Part shown: piece by piece, positions 17,756-30,048 of the stretch | Position numbering within the stretch: position 1 is the stretch's first letter | Layout: each line of letters starts with the position of its first letter | Assembly: GCA_910588985.1 (NCBI GenBank) | Contig: CAJURO010000009.1 | Span: 11,433 to 75,432 of the forward strand | Direction of reading: 5' to 3' | Length of the DNA stretch: 64,000 nt | Origin: an uncultured Eggerthellaceae bacterium | Lineage (GTDB): Bacteria; Actinomycetota; Coriobacteriia; Coriobacteriales; Eggerthellaceae | Notes under the pieces: generated by a model | Told to the model about the DNA's origin: nothing | The model's database searches: none | What the model saw: the letters and a program-made list of their open reading frames with translations, nothing else | Program-made: the position numbers and the translations under genes

Positions 17756-19258
17756 TTAGAGCTCTCTTATCATTTGCTTCAGTGTTTCGATCTCTTCTTG
17801 AACATCCCTATTCTTTAGAAGAAGCTCTTCAACCTTCGAGACAGAATGCATGATAGTGGTGTGATCTCTCTTGAACTTCTTCCCAATATCAGCGAACGTG
17901 AGATCAAGAAGCTGTTTACTGAGATAAATCGCAATATGACGTGGATATACTATCTCTCGAGATCGTGATGATCCAATCATATCGCTATGTTTGATCCCGT
18001 AATATCTCTCAACTTCTTTTTGGATATCTTCAACAGTAAGGTTCTTTGACATTCCGCCTGAGAAATGACCTTCAAGCAAGGAAGTTACCTCATTAATAGA
18101 GATAGATTTATTTTGCGAGAAGTTGATGTGGTAGATAACGATAGTGATCGCACCTTTTAATTCACGAATATTCGAACCAGAGTTTTCAGCGATATACATC
18201 TGAACATCCTCCGGCATGGTGAAATCAGCATTTCCCTCAGTTGATTGATATTCTTTTATATAGCTCTTAACGATGGCGAGCTTTGTTTCCACTTCAGGTG
18301 GTTGAATATCAATCGTTCCTCCCTGGAGGAATCGAGAACTGTATCGCTCATCGATATCAATATTCTTTGGCGCTCGATCTGCCGATAAGATAATCTGCTT
18401 TCCTTGATTGATCAACTTATTGAAGATTTGAAAGATGATATCAAGGGTTTGTTTTTTTCCTTGAAGAAATTGGATGTCATCGATAAGGAGAACATCGGTA
18501 TCTTCATACTTCGTTTTGAAGTTCTTGTAACTCGACTTCTCTTTATCATGTTCTGCAACAGCATCAGTGTATCCACTGATAAGCTCTTCCGCATCTGCAT
18601 AAACTGTTCTAAGATGCGGCTGCGTTTCGTTGATGTAGTTTTGGATAGCGCGCATTAAATGCGTTTTTCCAAGGCCGCTTTTCCCATAGATGAATAAAGG
18701 ATTCAACGCAGTTGAACCGGGCATTTCAGCGACCTGAACTGCCATCGAATATGCCATTCGATTTGATTCACCAATAACGAAATTCTCAAACGTGAGACTT
18801 GAGAAAGCTTGCTCACCTGTGATGAAAGGATCAGATACGATACTAACTTCCTCTTTGTTTAAAGAGGGAAGTGCTTCATTTGATACAGACTCTACAGAAG
18901 GAGAAGCAGGTGATGGAGGTTCTTCCAATGATCGAGAAGAGGAGACCTCTCCTTTAGGTTCATAGGGAGAGGATTCCAAGCTTAAAGAATCAACTTGAGA
19001 ATCATCAATCTCGATCACGACAGTATAAGGTACCTCATCGAGCTCAGATAATGCCTGTGTGATAGCGGAAACAAAATTCTTTTCCGCCCAATTCTTAAGA
19101 AAGCTATTCTCTGTAGTTAAAAGAAAAAACCCCTCACTCATTGCTTGTGGCTGCAAACGATCAACAATTGCCTTGAATTGCGTTTGATCCACAGAGTCAT
19201 ATGTTGCAACGCGCGTGCAAACAGCATTCCATTTTTCATTAAGGGCTTTCTGGTACAT
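17756..19258 (-). CDS. dnaA: Chromosomal replication initiator DnaA
   Basis: 500 residues. Domain I (about 1-85) and an acidic Ser/Glu-rich linker (about 90-150) are followed by the AAA+ domain with Walker A IYGKSGLGKTHLMRAI, Walker B VLLIDDIQFLQGK and sensor regions. The C-terminal domain IV has the DnaA-box-binding signature FADIGKKFKRDHTTIMHS. The ATG at 19258 is preceded by only a weak AAGAAAG. It is transcribed away from dnaN, with the likely oriC at its 5' side. The strand choice, minus, matches rpmH rather than dnaN, unlike the usual dnaA-dnaN operon. Confidence 0.97.
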   Translation of the reverse strand: MYQKALNEKWNAVCTRVATYDSVDQTQFKAIVDRLQPQAMSEGFFLLTTENSFLKNWAEKNFVSAITQALSELDEVPYTVVIEIDDSQVDSLSLESSPYEPKGEVSSSRSLEEPPSPASPSVESVSNEALPSLNKEEVSIVSDPFITGEQAFSSLTFENFVIGESNRMAYSMAVQVAEMPGSTALNPLFIYGKSGLGKTHLMRAIQNYINETQPHLRTVYADAEELISGYTDAVAEHDKEKSSYKNFKTKYEDTDVLLIDDIQFLQGKKQTLDIIFQIFNKLINQGKQIILSADRAPKNIDIDERYSSRFLQGGTIDIQPPEVETKLAIVKSYIKEYQSTEGNADFTMPEDVQMYIAENSGSNIRELKGAITIVIYHINFSQNKSISINEVTSLLEGHFSGGMSKNLTVEDIQKEVERYYGIKHSDMIGSSRSREIVYPRHIAIYLSKQLLDLTFADIGKKFKRDHTTIMHSVSKVEELLLKNRDVQEEIETLKQMIREL

Positions 19259-19909
19259 CGCGCTTCTTTCTTAAGGAAAAGAGACACCTATAAAGGTATC
19301 TTCATGGAATGCGATTGTAGTGGAAAAACATTTCAGTCGCAAAAGGAAATTCCCTGAAACATATTTCAAAGATTTTCAAATTATTCTAAAAAATAGGATG
19401 AAATTTATTGAAACAATAAGAAATGCAAAGCGTTATCAACAAATAAGAGGAATCGAAATGTGGATAATGTTGAAAACTCTCTTTCATACTGCCTTTCTCT
19501 TTCAAAAAACACTCCTTACACAGGGAACGAATTTTAGCCTACTCTCTCCTTCTAAAAGTTGATTTCTTTTTACAGAATAATCATCTCATCACAAATATAT
19601 GTGTTGAACTGGTATGTCTTTAAAAAATAGCAAGAAAAACAAAAGTAAATCCCTCCACTCATCCATTCTCTCTTTATTCTTGCTATCTCTGTTTTATTAC
19701 CTAGTTGTTTTACTGGGAATACTCCAAAACTAAAAAAGTCAACAAAAAATTTCAACTTTTTCAACATGAGAAAAAAAGCGAACATACATTCCCTTCGCTC
19801 ATTTCCAAAGTTTTCCACTTTTTCTGAATAAAATGTTAATAACTTCGAAAAACTCTGAAATCGACTACACTACAATCTATTGGATTCAAATTTTTTATCG
19901 AAATAATGT
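19259..19909. other. oriC: Probable replication origin (oriC)
   Basis: A 650-bp, very AT-rich, gene-free interval between dnaA and the GHKL gene. It has a perfect DnaA box on the minus strand (TGTGGATAA, 19459-19467), a one-mismatch box TTATCAACA at 19433-19441, and several weaker TTTTCAACA or TTTTCCACT matches near 19470, 19757 and 19813. A+T-rich tracts at 19360-19420 and 19730-19900 could be the unwinding element. Gene orientation flips here: most genes left of it read leftward and genes right of it read rightward. parS sites lie on both sides. Confidence 0.7.
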
Positions 19910-20863
19910 GTGAAAGATGAAAAAGTGAACACCCAACAAGACTATATACCTTCATATATGAACACATCTTTACCAGAAGATGTTCATAGCGATGACCTGT
20001 CTTTTGTTCACGATCCAGCACGAATTGCAATCTATGATGATCTTCTCAGCTCTCCTCGAATCATTGATATAGAGCCGAACACCACAAAAGAATTCATCTA
20101 TTCACTTGCAACCGAGATATACAATCAAGCTCGCGATGCGGGAGGGTCTATTCCTTATACCGTGATCACGCAGGTTGTTGAGAACTATATTCATGCGCGA
20201 TTCAATGAGATGGTGGTATCGATCTTCGATGGGGGCAATACCATTCGATTCACCGACCAAGGCCCAGGAATCAAAGATAAAGCAAAAGCGCAGCAACCAG
20301 GATATTCTTCTGCAACACGTGAAATGAAAGAGTATATAAATGGAGTGGGCTCAGGGCTTCCTATAGTTAAAGAATACCTTGAGACGAAACACGGCAGAAT
20401 CTATCTAGAAGATAATCTAGATTCAGGGGCTGTCGTCACCATTACCCTTAAAGAAGAATCAGAGATAGTCAATCAAGAAAAAAACAACAATCAGAGGAAA
20501 GAAAACCATCCTTCAACCTCTTTTACGCAAAGACCGTATTCTGATCAACCTAGTCAAATAGAAGAACAAGCTCGTGTTTCTCAAGAGGGGCACGAACAAG
20601 CCTCATCACCTCAAACCTATCACAATGAGGAACATCTTGCTCTTCTTATCAACCGTCTCCCAAAGCGAGCGTATGATGTGATACCCCTTTTCTCTACAGG
20701 AGATATTTGGGGTGTGAAAGACATCTCCTCCGTTGCAGACATTCCCCTCTCCAGCACGCATGCTCTCATGAAGAAGCTTGAAGAAAGCGGTATCGTAAGA
20801 AAATTCGGAAAGAAATGGGAGCTTACCGATCTTGGTAAGCAAATCTATAAGAAGATTAAATAG
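19910..20863 (+). CDS. GHKL-type ATPase with C-terminal winged helix, adjacent to oriC
   Basis: 317 residues. Residues about 60-185 form a histidine-kinase-like ATPase (Bergerat) fold: N-box QVVENYIHARFNE, G1 box FTDQGPGI, G2 box NGVGSGLPIVKEYLE. Residues about 190-245 are a polar Gln/Ser-rich linker. Residues 248-317 form a winged helix (DISSVADIPLSSTHALMKKLEESGIVRKFGKKWELTDLG). There is no His-phosphoacceptor domain and no membrane segment, so it is not a classical sensor kinase; the ATPase part is closer to SpoIIAB/RsbW-like or MutL-like GHKL proteins. The start is uncertain: GTG 19910, or GTG 19928 after AAAGATG. Its position between oriC and dnaN suggests a role in replication or partition control, but that is inference. 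Confidence 0.8.
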   Translation: MKDEKVNTQQDYIPSYMNTSLPEDVHSDDLSFVHDPARIAIYDDLLSSPRIIDIEPNTTKEFIYSLATEIYNQARDAGGSIPYTVITQVVENYIHARFNEMVVSIFDGGNTIRFTDQGPGIKDKAKAQQPGYSSATREMKEYINGVGSGLPIVKEYLETKHGRIYLEDNLDSGAVVTITLKEESEIVNQEKNNNQRKENHPSTSFTQRPYSDQPSQIEEQARVSQEGHEQASSPQTYHNEEHLALLINRLPKRAYDVIPLFSTGDIWGVKDISSVADIPLSSTHALMKKLEESGIVRKFGKKWELTDLGKQIYKKIK

Positions 20864-20977
20864 AAGAGATCTTACATATAACAATCAAATAAAGAACCAA
20901 AAAAAGAGCAAGGATAAACCAAGACTAATATCTTAGTCACCTTGATCCTTATGAAAGGTTTCTAAAAGAGCTCGCGG

Positions 20978-20983
20978 TATAAT
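20978..20983 (+). promoter_or_regulatory. dnaN promoter -10 box
   Basis: TATAAT 30 bp before the dnaN GTG, in the gap after the GHKL gene. The -35 is not recognisable. A GACTAA/TTAGTC hairpin at about 20923-20938 just upstream may end the GHKL transcript. Confidence 0.55.
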
Positions 20984-21012
20984 CAAAGCGAAATCAAGAG
21001 GAGGTCGTATCC

Positions 21013-22110
21013 GTGAAGTTCAGCATCGATAAAACAGAGCTCCAAAATTGTCTTGCTATTGTGCAAAAGGGTGTTTCAACACGATCTACCCTTCCTGTTC
21101 TTTCAGGCATCCTTATTGAAGCGGCTAAAGATTCGATCATCCTTCAATCAACTGACCTTGATCTTTCCATTCAAATGTCCGCCCCTGCTCTTATCGAGGA
21201 AGAGGGCCGTACCGTGGTCCCCGGGAAGCTCTTCTCTGACATCATAAAGAGCATGCCTGATGCAGCTGTACATGTGACCGCGCAAGATGCTGAAGTTAAG
21301 GCCACCTGCGATAAGTCAACCTTCTCTGTTAAGACTCTTGCTGCAGAGGATTTTCCAGGATTCCCAAAAGTGGAAACGACTCAGAGCATAGAGATACCCT
21401 TCTCTCAATTCGCCAATATGGTGAAGAAGGTGGCGCGCGTTGTTTCACGTGATGAAAGCCGCATCATCCTTACCGGTATCCTTGTTTCTGTTGAAGACGG
21501 AAAGCTTCGGATGGTTGCGACAGACTCATATCGATTGGCGATGACAGAGATCACCTCTCCCCAAGAGAGAGCGGATGAATTCAGCGCTGTTATCTCGGGT
21601 TTATTCATGAATGAAGTTGCGAGCATGCCCGCGACTGATGAAATAGTGAAGATCGCGCTCTCAGATAATCAGATCGTTGTGAATTGCGGAAGCACGGTCT
21701 TCATCAACAGGCGCCTTGAAGGAAACTATCCTAATTACAAACAGCTCTTACCCGAGACATTCAATACCCGCGCTGTCGTCCCTCTCCCTGACCTAACTGC
21801 AAGCGTAAAGCGCGCAGCCCTTCTCAGCTCAACAGCTGCTCCGATCAAATTCGACCTCAATGTTGATTCCCAAACGCTGCAGATCACGGTAACTTCACCC
21901 GATGTAGGATCTGTTCAGGAGACGATCGTTTGTGAGATAGAAGGCGAAGATGTTGAAATAGCGTTCAACTCCTCTTATGTGACAGAAGGCCTTACCTCAG
22001 CTAAAGGTGAAGAGATTGCATTCGAGGTTCAATCCTCGCTGAAGCCAGGGATCTTCAAAGCAACAGGAGATGACGATTTCCTCTATTTGATCATGCCTGT
22101 TCGCCTGTAA
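21013..22110 (+). CDS. dnaN: DNA polymerase III sliding clamp (beta subunit)
   Basis: 365 residues from a GTG preceded by AGAGGAGG. Three clamp domains are recognisable: KFSIDKTELQNCLAIVQKGV at the N-terminus, VVSRDESRIILTGILVSVED in the middle and the C-terminal FLYLIMPVRL ending in the family's Pro-Val/Met-Arg-Leu tail. Forms the ring dimer that tethers replicative polymerase. It begins the dnaN-recF group on the right arm. Confidence 0.97.
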   Translation: MKFSIDKTELQNCLAIVQKGVSTRSTLPVLSGILIEAAKDSIILQSTDLDLSIQMSAPALIEEEGRTVVPGKLFSDIIKSMPDAAVHVTAQDAEVKATCDKSTFSVKTLAAEDFPGFPKVETTQSIEIPFSQFANMVKKVARVVSRDESRIILTGILVSVEDGKLRMVATDSYRLAMTEITSPQERADEFSAVISGLFMNEVASMPATDEIVKIALSDNQIVVNCGSTVFINRRLEGNYPNYKQLLPETFNTRAVVPLPDLTASVKRAALLSSTAAPIKFDLNVDSQTLQITVTSPDVGSVQETIVCEIEGEDVEIAFNSSYVTEGLTSAKGEEIAFEVQSSLKPGIFKATGDDDFLYLIMPVRL

Positions 22111-22123
22111 AGAAAGACCAGCT

Positions 22124-23179
22124 TTGACCTTAACAATCGAGAGGATCACTCTCCAACGATTTCGCAGCTATGAAGAGCTTCATCTTGACGATATCGGAGA
22201 GCTCACCATCTTCGTCGGCGCAAATGCTGTTGGAAAGACGAATATCATCGAAGGGATACAACTTTTAACGGCGCTCTGCTCCTTTCGCAATTCAAAGTCT
22301 TCTGAGCTTATCAAGAAAGGGCATGAAACAGGACGGGCGGTCGTGGATGTCACTGACGGAAATCGACATCTAGAGATCGCGCTTGCCCTTGAAGAGAGGA
22401 AGCGCACATACCTCTTGAATGGGAAGAAGAAACGCACGCGTGATCTTAAGGGACTTGTTCCCTCGGTGATATTCACTCCTGATGAATTGACGCTCATAAA
22501 GGGGTCGAATGCGGGTCGGCGCGCAGAACTTGACTCGATCGGTACCCAGTTGAACACGAACTACTATCAGATCCTTAAAGACTTTGAGAAGATCCTTCGC
22601 CATAAGAACAAGCTCTTGAAAGACGAAGCGCCTGCTGAGCTTGTTGATGCCATCAATGAGATGTTCGCGAAGGTCGGTGAACAGCTCACGAATTACCGAC
22701 ATGCCCTTTTCGAGCGTTTGATGCCTTATATCGTGGACGCATACAAAGAGATCGCCGGCGGCAACGAGGTGCTCAGCGGCTCTTATATTGAGTCGTGGGA
22801 AGGTGACCTGAGCGAGGTGCTCGCTCGTCTTCGCGAAGATGAGCTCACCCGAAAGAGGACGCTTGTTGGGCCGCATCTTGACTCCGTTCTTTTCATGATC
22901 GACGGGATGGATGCAAGCGTGTATGCAAGCCAGGGCCAACAGCGCTCGATCGTATTAGCGTTGAAGCTCGCAGAAGCTCAGCTTGTTGAAGATATGCTCG
23001 ATCAACTTCCGATCCTTCTTTTAGATGACGTGATGAGCGAGCTTGATGGGTCACGACGTGATGCGCTCGTGGGCTCATTGATGCGAGGGAAGCAGACCTT
23101 CATCACTACGGCGAACATCAACTATTTTGACCAAAGAGTGCTTGATGCGGCTCAGATCATCGAGATCGAGAAGCAGTAG
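22124..23179 (+). CDS. recF: DNA repair ATPase RecF
   Basis: 351 residues from a TTG 13 bp after dnaN. ABC/SMC-like ATPase that loads RecA at gaps. N-terminal LQRFRSYEELHLDDIGELTIFVG and Walker A GANAVGKTNIIEGI, ABC signature YASQGQQRSIVLALKLAEAQ, Walker B PILLLDDVMSELD. Length is normal. Start chosen because no in-frame ATG precedes the conserved FRSY motif. Confidence 0.96.
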   Translation: MTLTIERITLQRFRSYEELHLDDIGELTIFVGANAVGKTNIIEGIQLLTALCSFRNSKSSELIKKGHETGRAVVDVTDGNRHLEIALALEERKRTYLLNGKKKRTRDLKGLVPSVIFTPDELTLIKGSNAGRRAELDSIGTQLNTNYYQILKDFEKILRHKNKLLKDEAPAELVDAINEMFAKVGEQLTNYRHALFERLMPYIVDAYKEIAGGNEVLSGSYIESWEGDLSEVLARLREDELTRKRTLVGPHLDSVLFMIDGMDASVYASQGQQRSIVLALKLAEAQLVEDMLDQLPILLLDDVMSELDGSRRDALVGSLMRGKQTFITTANINYFDQRVLDAAQIIEIEKQ

Positions 23180-23201
23180 ATATCCACGAAATCTCAATAT
23201 G

Positions 23202-23239
23202 GGTGCTTAAACGGCTTGATATAACGCCCATTAAGCACC
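23202..23239. terminator. Hairpin between recF and gyrB
   Basis: GGTGCTTAA and TTAAGCACC form a perfect 9-bp stem with a 20-nt loop. There is no following T-run, so it may be an inefficient terminator or a leader structure for gyrB. Confidence 0.5.
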
Positions 23240-23300
23240 TAGTTTAGTAAAAGTGGACTATATGATGGTAAAATCGCAAAGTGCTATTCAAAAGACCTAG

Positions 23301-25280
<1,980 letters not shown>

Positions 25281-25288
25281 GAGTATAG

Positions 25289-27922
25289 ATGGCTGATAAA
25301 GATCTATTTGGCCCCGATGGGGTTGATGGCGAAGAAGCGAACGATCCTTCGGGCGAGCTCGATCTCAATGACGTTTCGTTTGACGATGGTTCTGTGAGCT
25401 TCGACGAGAACATTGAGAGCGAAGCTGCTGACGAAGGCCTTACGGTTGATGAAGAGAGCGAAGAGACCGAGGACATGATCGCGGCGGCAGAGGAAGCTGA
25501 TCAGGGCGAGGGCTTAAGCTTTGAACCTGCTGAGCTCGGCCGCGAGATGCAGCAGTCCTTCCTCGAGTATTCCATGAGCGTTATCGTTGCGAGAGCGCTC
25601 CCCGATGTTCGCGATGGCCTAAAGCCGGTTCATCGACGCATCTTGTATGCGATGAACGAATCAGGCTATTTGCCGACCAAGCCGCATATGAAGTCGGCGC
25701 GTACCGTTGGTGATGTTATCGGTAAGTATCATCCTCATGGAGATTCAGCGGTATATGACACCATGGTACGCTTGGCGCAGCCTTTCTCTATGAGGCTCCC
25801 TTTGATTGATGGGCATGGGAACTTTGGCTCGATCGATGGTGACTCAGCAGCTGCAATGCGCTATACCGAAGCTCGCCTTGATAAGCCCGCAATGGAGCTC
25901 TTGCGCGATCTTGACAAGGAAACCGTCGATTTCCAGCCGAACTATGACGAGAGCTTGCAGGAGCCTGTGGTGCTCCCCTCTCGTTTCCCGAACCTTTTGG
26001 TCAACGGGTCCAATGGCATTGCTGTTGGCATGGCAACCAACATTCCACCGCACTCACTTTCGGAGACCATTGAAGCTACGTGCATGATGATCGATAACCC
26101 AGATGTGACGGTGGAAGAGCTCATGACTGTGCTCCCTGGCCCTGACTTCCCAACGGGTGGTCTCATCATGGGCAAGAAGGGCATCCTTGAAGCATACGAG
26201 ACAGGGCATGGCAACATCACCATTCGCGCAAAATGCGAGGTGGAGGAAAAGAAGAATGGACGTAAGTCCATCATCGTGAAAGAGATTCCTTACCAGGTCA
26301 ATCGTAAGCGCTTGCTTGAGAAGCTCGGAGAGCTCGTTCGCGATAAGAAGCTTCCTGAGATCTCGAACATCCATGATGGTGCAGATCGTCATGGCATCGA
26401 TATCATCATCGACCTGAAATCGAATGCGATCCCACAGGTCGTGATGAACAAGCTCTTCAAGCACACGCAGCTGCAGGTTGGCTTCGGCATCAACATGCTG
26501 GCGCTCGTTGATTCGACGCCGCGCGTGCTGTCACTCAAAGAGATCCTTCATTACTACATCCAGCATCAGATCGATGTCATCACGCGTCGTACCAAATATG
26601 AGTTGGCGAAGGCGGAAGAGCGCGCTCATATCCTTGAGGGTTACATCATCGCACTCGACAACATCGACGAGGTCATTCATATCATCCGCTCAAGCGATAC
26701 GGATAAGGAAGCGGCTGCACGCTTGACCGAGCGCTTCGGCCTTTCGAAGCGTCAAACAGACGCCATCCTCGAGATGAAGCTGAGGCGTTTGACTGGCTTG
26801 GAGCGCACGAAGATCGAAGAAGAGCTCGCCGAGCTTCGCGAGAAGATCGCCTACTACAAGCGTGTTCTTGGCGATGAGCATCTTGTGCGCGAGATCATCA
26901 AGGAAGAGCTTCAGGAGATCAAGAAGAAGTATGGTCGCGGGCGTTCTACGAAGATCACAGGCGCAGCTCAAGAGATCGATGTCGAGGATCTGATCGCTGA
27001 CGACAAGATGGTCGTTACGATGACCCAGGCTGGCTATATCAAGCGCATGCCCGTAAGCGTTTATCGTCAACAGAAACGCGGCGGTAAGGGCTTACAAGGC
27101 GTCAATCTGAAGGAATCCGATTTCGTCGAGCACCTTTTCGTTGCAACGAACCACTCCTACATGTTGTTCTTCTCAACGAAGGGCAAGGTATATCGTCTCA
27201 AGGTCTATGACATCCCCGAGGCTTCGCGTCACGCGCGTGGCACGGCTATCGTGAACCTGCTTCCTCTTGAGAAGGGAGAGACGATCTCTGCGGTCATCTC
27301 CACCAAGGAATTCCCTCAGAACGAATTCCTCATGTTCGCCACCGCAAACGGCATGGTGAAGAAGACCTCCATGGATCTCTACGACCGCACACGTCGTGAT
27401 GGCTTGATCGCTATCAACCTGAAAGAGGGCGATGAGCTGATCTCGGTTCGCCGCGTTGCAAAGGGAGAGCGAGTCATGATGGTCTCCAGCGCGGGCAAGG
27501 CAATCAGCTGGGATGAGGACGAAGTTCGCGCAACAGCACGTGGAACCATGGGCGTCCGGGGCATGAACGTTCCAGCAGACGCACATGTGCTCGGCATGGA
27601 GATAGCGCGTCCGAACACAGACTTGTTCGTCATCACCGAGAAGGGGTATGGCAAGCGAACTCCTGTGAATGACTACCCCGTGCACCATCGAGGCGGTCAA
27701 GGTGTTTACACCATCACGATGACGCAGAAGAAAGGACTGCTCGTTGCGATGAAGATCGTGAGCGACGAGGACGAGCTGATGATCATCTCCGAGGAAGGTG
27801 TGATCGTACGCACCTCTGTCAAGGGCATCTCCGAGCTTGGGCGTTCTACGCAAGGCGTTCATGTTATGAACATCGCCGATGGAGATCGCGTTACGGCTGT
27901 GGCAGTCACGCAGCCTGACTAA
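25289..27922 (+). CDS. gyrA: DNA gyrase subunit A with acidic N-terminal extension
   Basis: 877 residues. Residues 1-80 are an acidic extension rich in Asp/Glu (for example [19 protein letters not shown]) ahead of the usual start of the winged-helix/tower domain ([20 protein letters not shown]). The catalytic tyrosine is in [11 protein letters not shown]; the quinolone-determining region [13 protein letters not shown] retains Ser and Asp at the positions most often mutated. The GyrA box is QKRGGKG, so supercoiling ability is expected. Directly follows gyrB. Confidence 0.97.
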   Translation: MADKDLFGPDGVDGEEANDPSGELDLNDVSFDDGSVSFDENIESEAADEGLTVDEESEETEDMIAAAEEADQGEGLSFEPAELGREMQQSFLEYSMSVIVARALPDVRDGLKPVHRRILYAMNESGYLPTKPHMKSARTVGDVIGKYHPHGDSAVYDTMVRLAQPFSMRLPLIDGHGNFGSIDGDSAAAMRYTEARLDKPAMELLRDLDKETVDFQPNYDESLQEPVVLPSRFPNLLVNGSNGIAVGMATNIPPHSLSETIEATCMMIDNPDVTVEELMTVLPGPDFPTGGLIMGKKGILEAYETGHGNITIRAKCEVEEKKNGRKSIIVKEIPYQVNRKRLLEKLGELVRDKKLPEISNIHDGADRHGIDIIIDLKSNAIPQVVMNKLFKHTQLQVGFGINMLALVDSTPRVLSLKEILHYYIQHQIDVITRRTKYELAKAEERAHILEGYIIALDNIDEVIHIIRSSDTDKEAAARLTERFGLSKRQTDAILEMKLRRLTGLERTKIEEELAELREKIAYYKRVLGDEHLVREIIKEELQEIKKKYGRGRSTKITGAAQEIDVEDLIADDKMVVTMTQAGYIKRMPVSVYRQQKRGGKGLQGVNLKESDFVEHLFVATNHSYMLFFSTKGKVYRLKVYDIPEASRHARGTAIVNLLPLEKGETISAVISTKEFPQNEFLMFATANGMVKKTSMDLYDRTRRDGLIAINLKEGDELISVRRVAKGERVMMVSSAGKAISWDEDEVRATARGTMGVRGMNVPADAHVLGMEIARPNTDLFVITEKGYGKRTPVNDYPVHHRGGQGVYTITMTQKKGLLVAMKIVSDEDELMIISEEGVIVRTSVKGISELGRSTQGVHVMNIADGDRVTAVAVTQPD

Positions 27923-27932
27923 TCATCACGTG

Positions 27933-27948
27933 AGTTTCACGTGAAACA
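27933..27948. promoter_or_regulatory. parS: parS-like site between gyrA and typA
   Basis: AGTTTCACGTGAAACA, 15 of 16 positions of the parS consensus. With the two exact sites near parAB it places the origin inside a parS cluster. Confidence 0.85.
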
Positions 27949-28063
27949 AATGTTCGAAAACGCGCTTGTCTGTGCAAAGAACAGGCAGGCGCGTTGAAAT
28001 GCACAGAGCGGAGACATCCGACTGTTTGAGAGAGAAAGAATACGCATTCGAAAAGGGAGTTTG

Positions 28064-29875
28064 ATGAAACAAGAGAACATCCGCAATGTTGCGATCATCG
28101 CACATGTTGACCATGGCAAAACCACGCTCGTCGATCGCCTTCTGTGGGCGTCGCATGTATTCCGCGAGAACCAGCAGGTTGAAGAACGAGTCCTGGACTC
28201 GAACGACCAAGAGCGCGAACGCGGCATCACCATTCTTTCCAAAAACATCTCCATTACGTATAAAGATGTGAAGATCAACGTCATCGATACGCCAGGCCAT
28301 GCTGACTTCGGCGGCGAGGTTGAGCGCGTTCTCAATATGGCAGATGGGGCATTGCTCATCGTGGATGCATATGAAGGGCCAAAGCCGCAGACGCGATTCG
28401 TTCTCTCTCATGCGCTTGAACGTGGGCTTCGCATCGTTGTTGTTGTGAACAAGATCGATCGTCCCAACGCCGACCCAGAAGGTGCCGTTGACAAGGTGTT
28501 CGATCTGATGGTCGAGCTTGGTGCATCAGATGAGCAGCTTGATTTCCCTGTAGTGTATGCCTCTGCTGTCAACGGATATGCTCGATTCGCTCCTGAAGAT
28601 GACAATATGGATATGGTGCCGCTCCTTGACACCATCATCTCTGAGGTTCCTGCACCTGAGGTTGACCCCGATGGACCGCTGGCAATGCAGATCTGCACTG
28701 TGGACCATAGTAGCTATGAGGGCCGCATCGGCGTTGGACGTTTGCATAGCGGAATGATCCACGAAAAAGAGCAGGTCTTGGTTGTAAAGCCAGACGGCGA
28801 ATCTCGTATGGCTCAGATCCGCAAGGTGTATACATTCGAGAATCTGAGCAAGGCAGAGGTTGCCGATGCTGTTGCAGGTGACATCGTTGCTGTGATCGGC
28901 ATTGAAGATGCCGACATCGGAGACATCATCACGAGTCCAGAGAATCCTGTTGAGATGGAGCCCATCGCTGTTGAGGAACCTACGATGGCAGTCGTGTTCG
29001 AAGCGTCTACAAGCCCGCTTGTTGGTCGCGAGGGCGAGATCGTTGGAGGCCGTCAGCTCAAAGAGCGCCTGCTTCGCGAAAAAGAGAGCAACATCTCGAT
29101 GCGCATCAACGAGCTTGAGGATAAAAGCGGCATTGAAGTGGCAGGACGCGGTGTTCTTCACCTGTCAGTTCTTATGGAGACCATGCGCCGCGAGGGCTTT
29201 GAGTTCCAGGTTGGCCGTCCGCGCGTAGTCTATAAGACGGGAGAAGACGGAACGAAGCTCGAGCCCATCGAGGAAGCAACCGTTGACGTGCCGAACGACT
29301 ATGCGGGCAAAGCCATCGAGGTCATGGGCACAGCAGGTGGCATCATGGGCGAGATGGTGCAAGACGAGAACATGACCCATCTCACATTCACGATCCCATC
29401 GCGTGGAACAATGGGTCTGAAAACGCGCATCCTCAATGCCACTCATGGAGAAGCCGTGCTCTTCCATCATTTCAAAGAGTACGGACCTTATACAGGTGAG
29501 ATGGCTGGTCGAAAGAATGGCGGTATGATCGCCATGTCTACAGGCAAAGCGGTTGCCTATGCGCTGGACACCTTGCAAGAGCGCGGGCGCTTGTTCGTTG
29601 GACCAGGCGATGAATGCTATGAGGGAATGATAGTAGGAGAATCCGCCAAAGAGGGCGATATGGTGGTGAATGTCGAAAAGACAAAGAACCTGGGCAATCA
29701 GCGTTCGAGCAGCGCTGACAAAGCAATCCAGCTTACGCCACCTGTCACGTTCACGCTTGAGGAAGCGCTTGAGTACATTGAAGATGACGAGCTTGTTGAG
29801 GTCACACCACAGAGCATTCGCCTTCGCAAGCGTTTGCTGAGCGCAACAGACCGAAAGAAGGCAAATAAATCCTAA
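28064..29875 (+). CDS. typA: Ribosome-associated translational GTPase TypA/BipA
   Basis: 603 residues from the ATG at 28064; AAGGGAG is better spaced for it than for the TTG at 28061. G1 [13 protein letters not shown]2/switch ERERGITI, G3 [15 protein letters not shown]4 NKIDR, then EF-G-like domains III and V and the BipA-specific C-terminus. Acts in ribosome assembly and stress adaptation. The preceding 140-bp leader contains a parS site. Confidence 0.96.
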   Translation: MKQENIRNVAIIAHVDHGKTTLVDRLLWASHVFRENQQVEERVLDSNDQERERGITILSKNISITYKDVKINVIDTPGHADFGGEVERVLNMADGALLIVDAYEGPKPQTRFVLSHALERGLRIVVVVNKIDRPNADPEGAVDKVFDLMVELGASDEQLDFPVVYASAVNGYARFAPEDDNMDMVPLLDTIISEVPAPEVDPDGPLAMQICTVDHSSYEGRIGVGRLHSGMIHEKEQVLVVKPDGESRMAQIRKVYTFENLSKAEVADAVAGDIVAVIGIEDADIGDIITSPENPVEMEPIAVEEPTMAVVFEASTSPLVGREGEIVGGRQLKERLLREKESNISMRINELEDKSGIEVAGRGVLHLSVLMETMRREGFEFQVGRPRVVYKTGEDGTKLEPIEEATVDVPNDYAGKAIEVMGTAGGIMGEMVQDENMTHLTFTIPSRGTMGLKTRILNATHGEAVLFHHFKEYGPYTGEMAGRKNGGMIAMSTGKAVAYALDTLQERGRLFVGPGDECYEGMIVGESAKEGDMVVNVEKTKNLGNQRSSSADKAIQLTPPVTFTLEEALEYIEDDELVEVTPQSIRLRKRLLSATDRKKANKS

Positions 29876-29898
29876 GCAATATGCGCAAGGAGGTGTGG

Positions 29899-30048
29899 AT
29901 GCTACGCTTTTTTCAAGGACGCATCCTTGAAGGTGTAGAATCTACGGCGACAAACAGAGTACCGTGCGCCCATTGTGCGCGATCCGACGATCTTTACGTG
30001 AGTGCGGAACGATATCAGAAAGGCATTGTCGAAGACCATGGCCACTGA
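29899..30048 (+). CDS. Small 49-residue ORF overlapping the foldase start
   Basis: ATG at 29899 follows an ideal AAGGAGGT (29887-29894) at 4-nt spacing. The peptide begins MLRFFQGRILEGVESTATNR, contains a CxxC pair (PCAHCARSDDLY) and ends DHGH; its TGA lies inside the first codons of the foldase gene, whose ATG at 30038 it overlaps by 11 nt. The arrangement suggests translational coupling. No homologue is recalled. The excellent ribosome site and CxxC argue for a real gene or a regulatory leader ORF. Confidence 0.6.
   Translation: MLRFFQGRILEGVESTATNRVPCAHCARSDDLYVSAERYQKGIVEDHGH

Noticed and set aside
21441..21456. parS-like TGTTTCACGTGATGAA inside dnaN
   Set aside because: Three mismatches in one half-site; likely chance within coding sequence.
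23202..23239. Riboswitch before gyrB
   Set aside because: Only a simple hairpin is present; no conserved aptamer features could be recognised.
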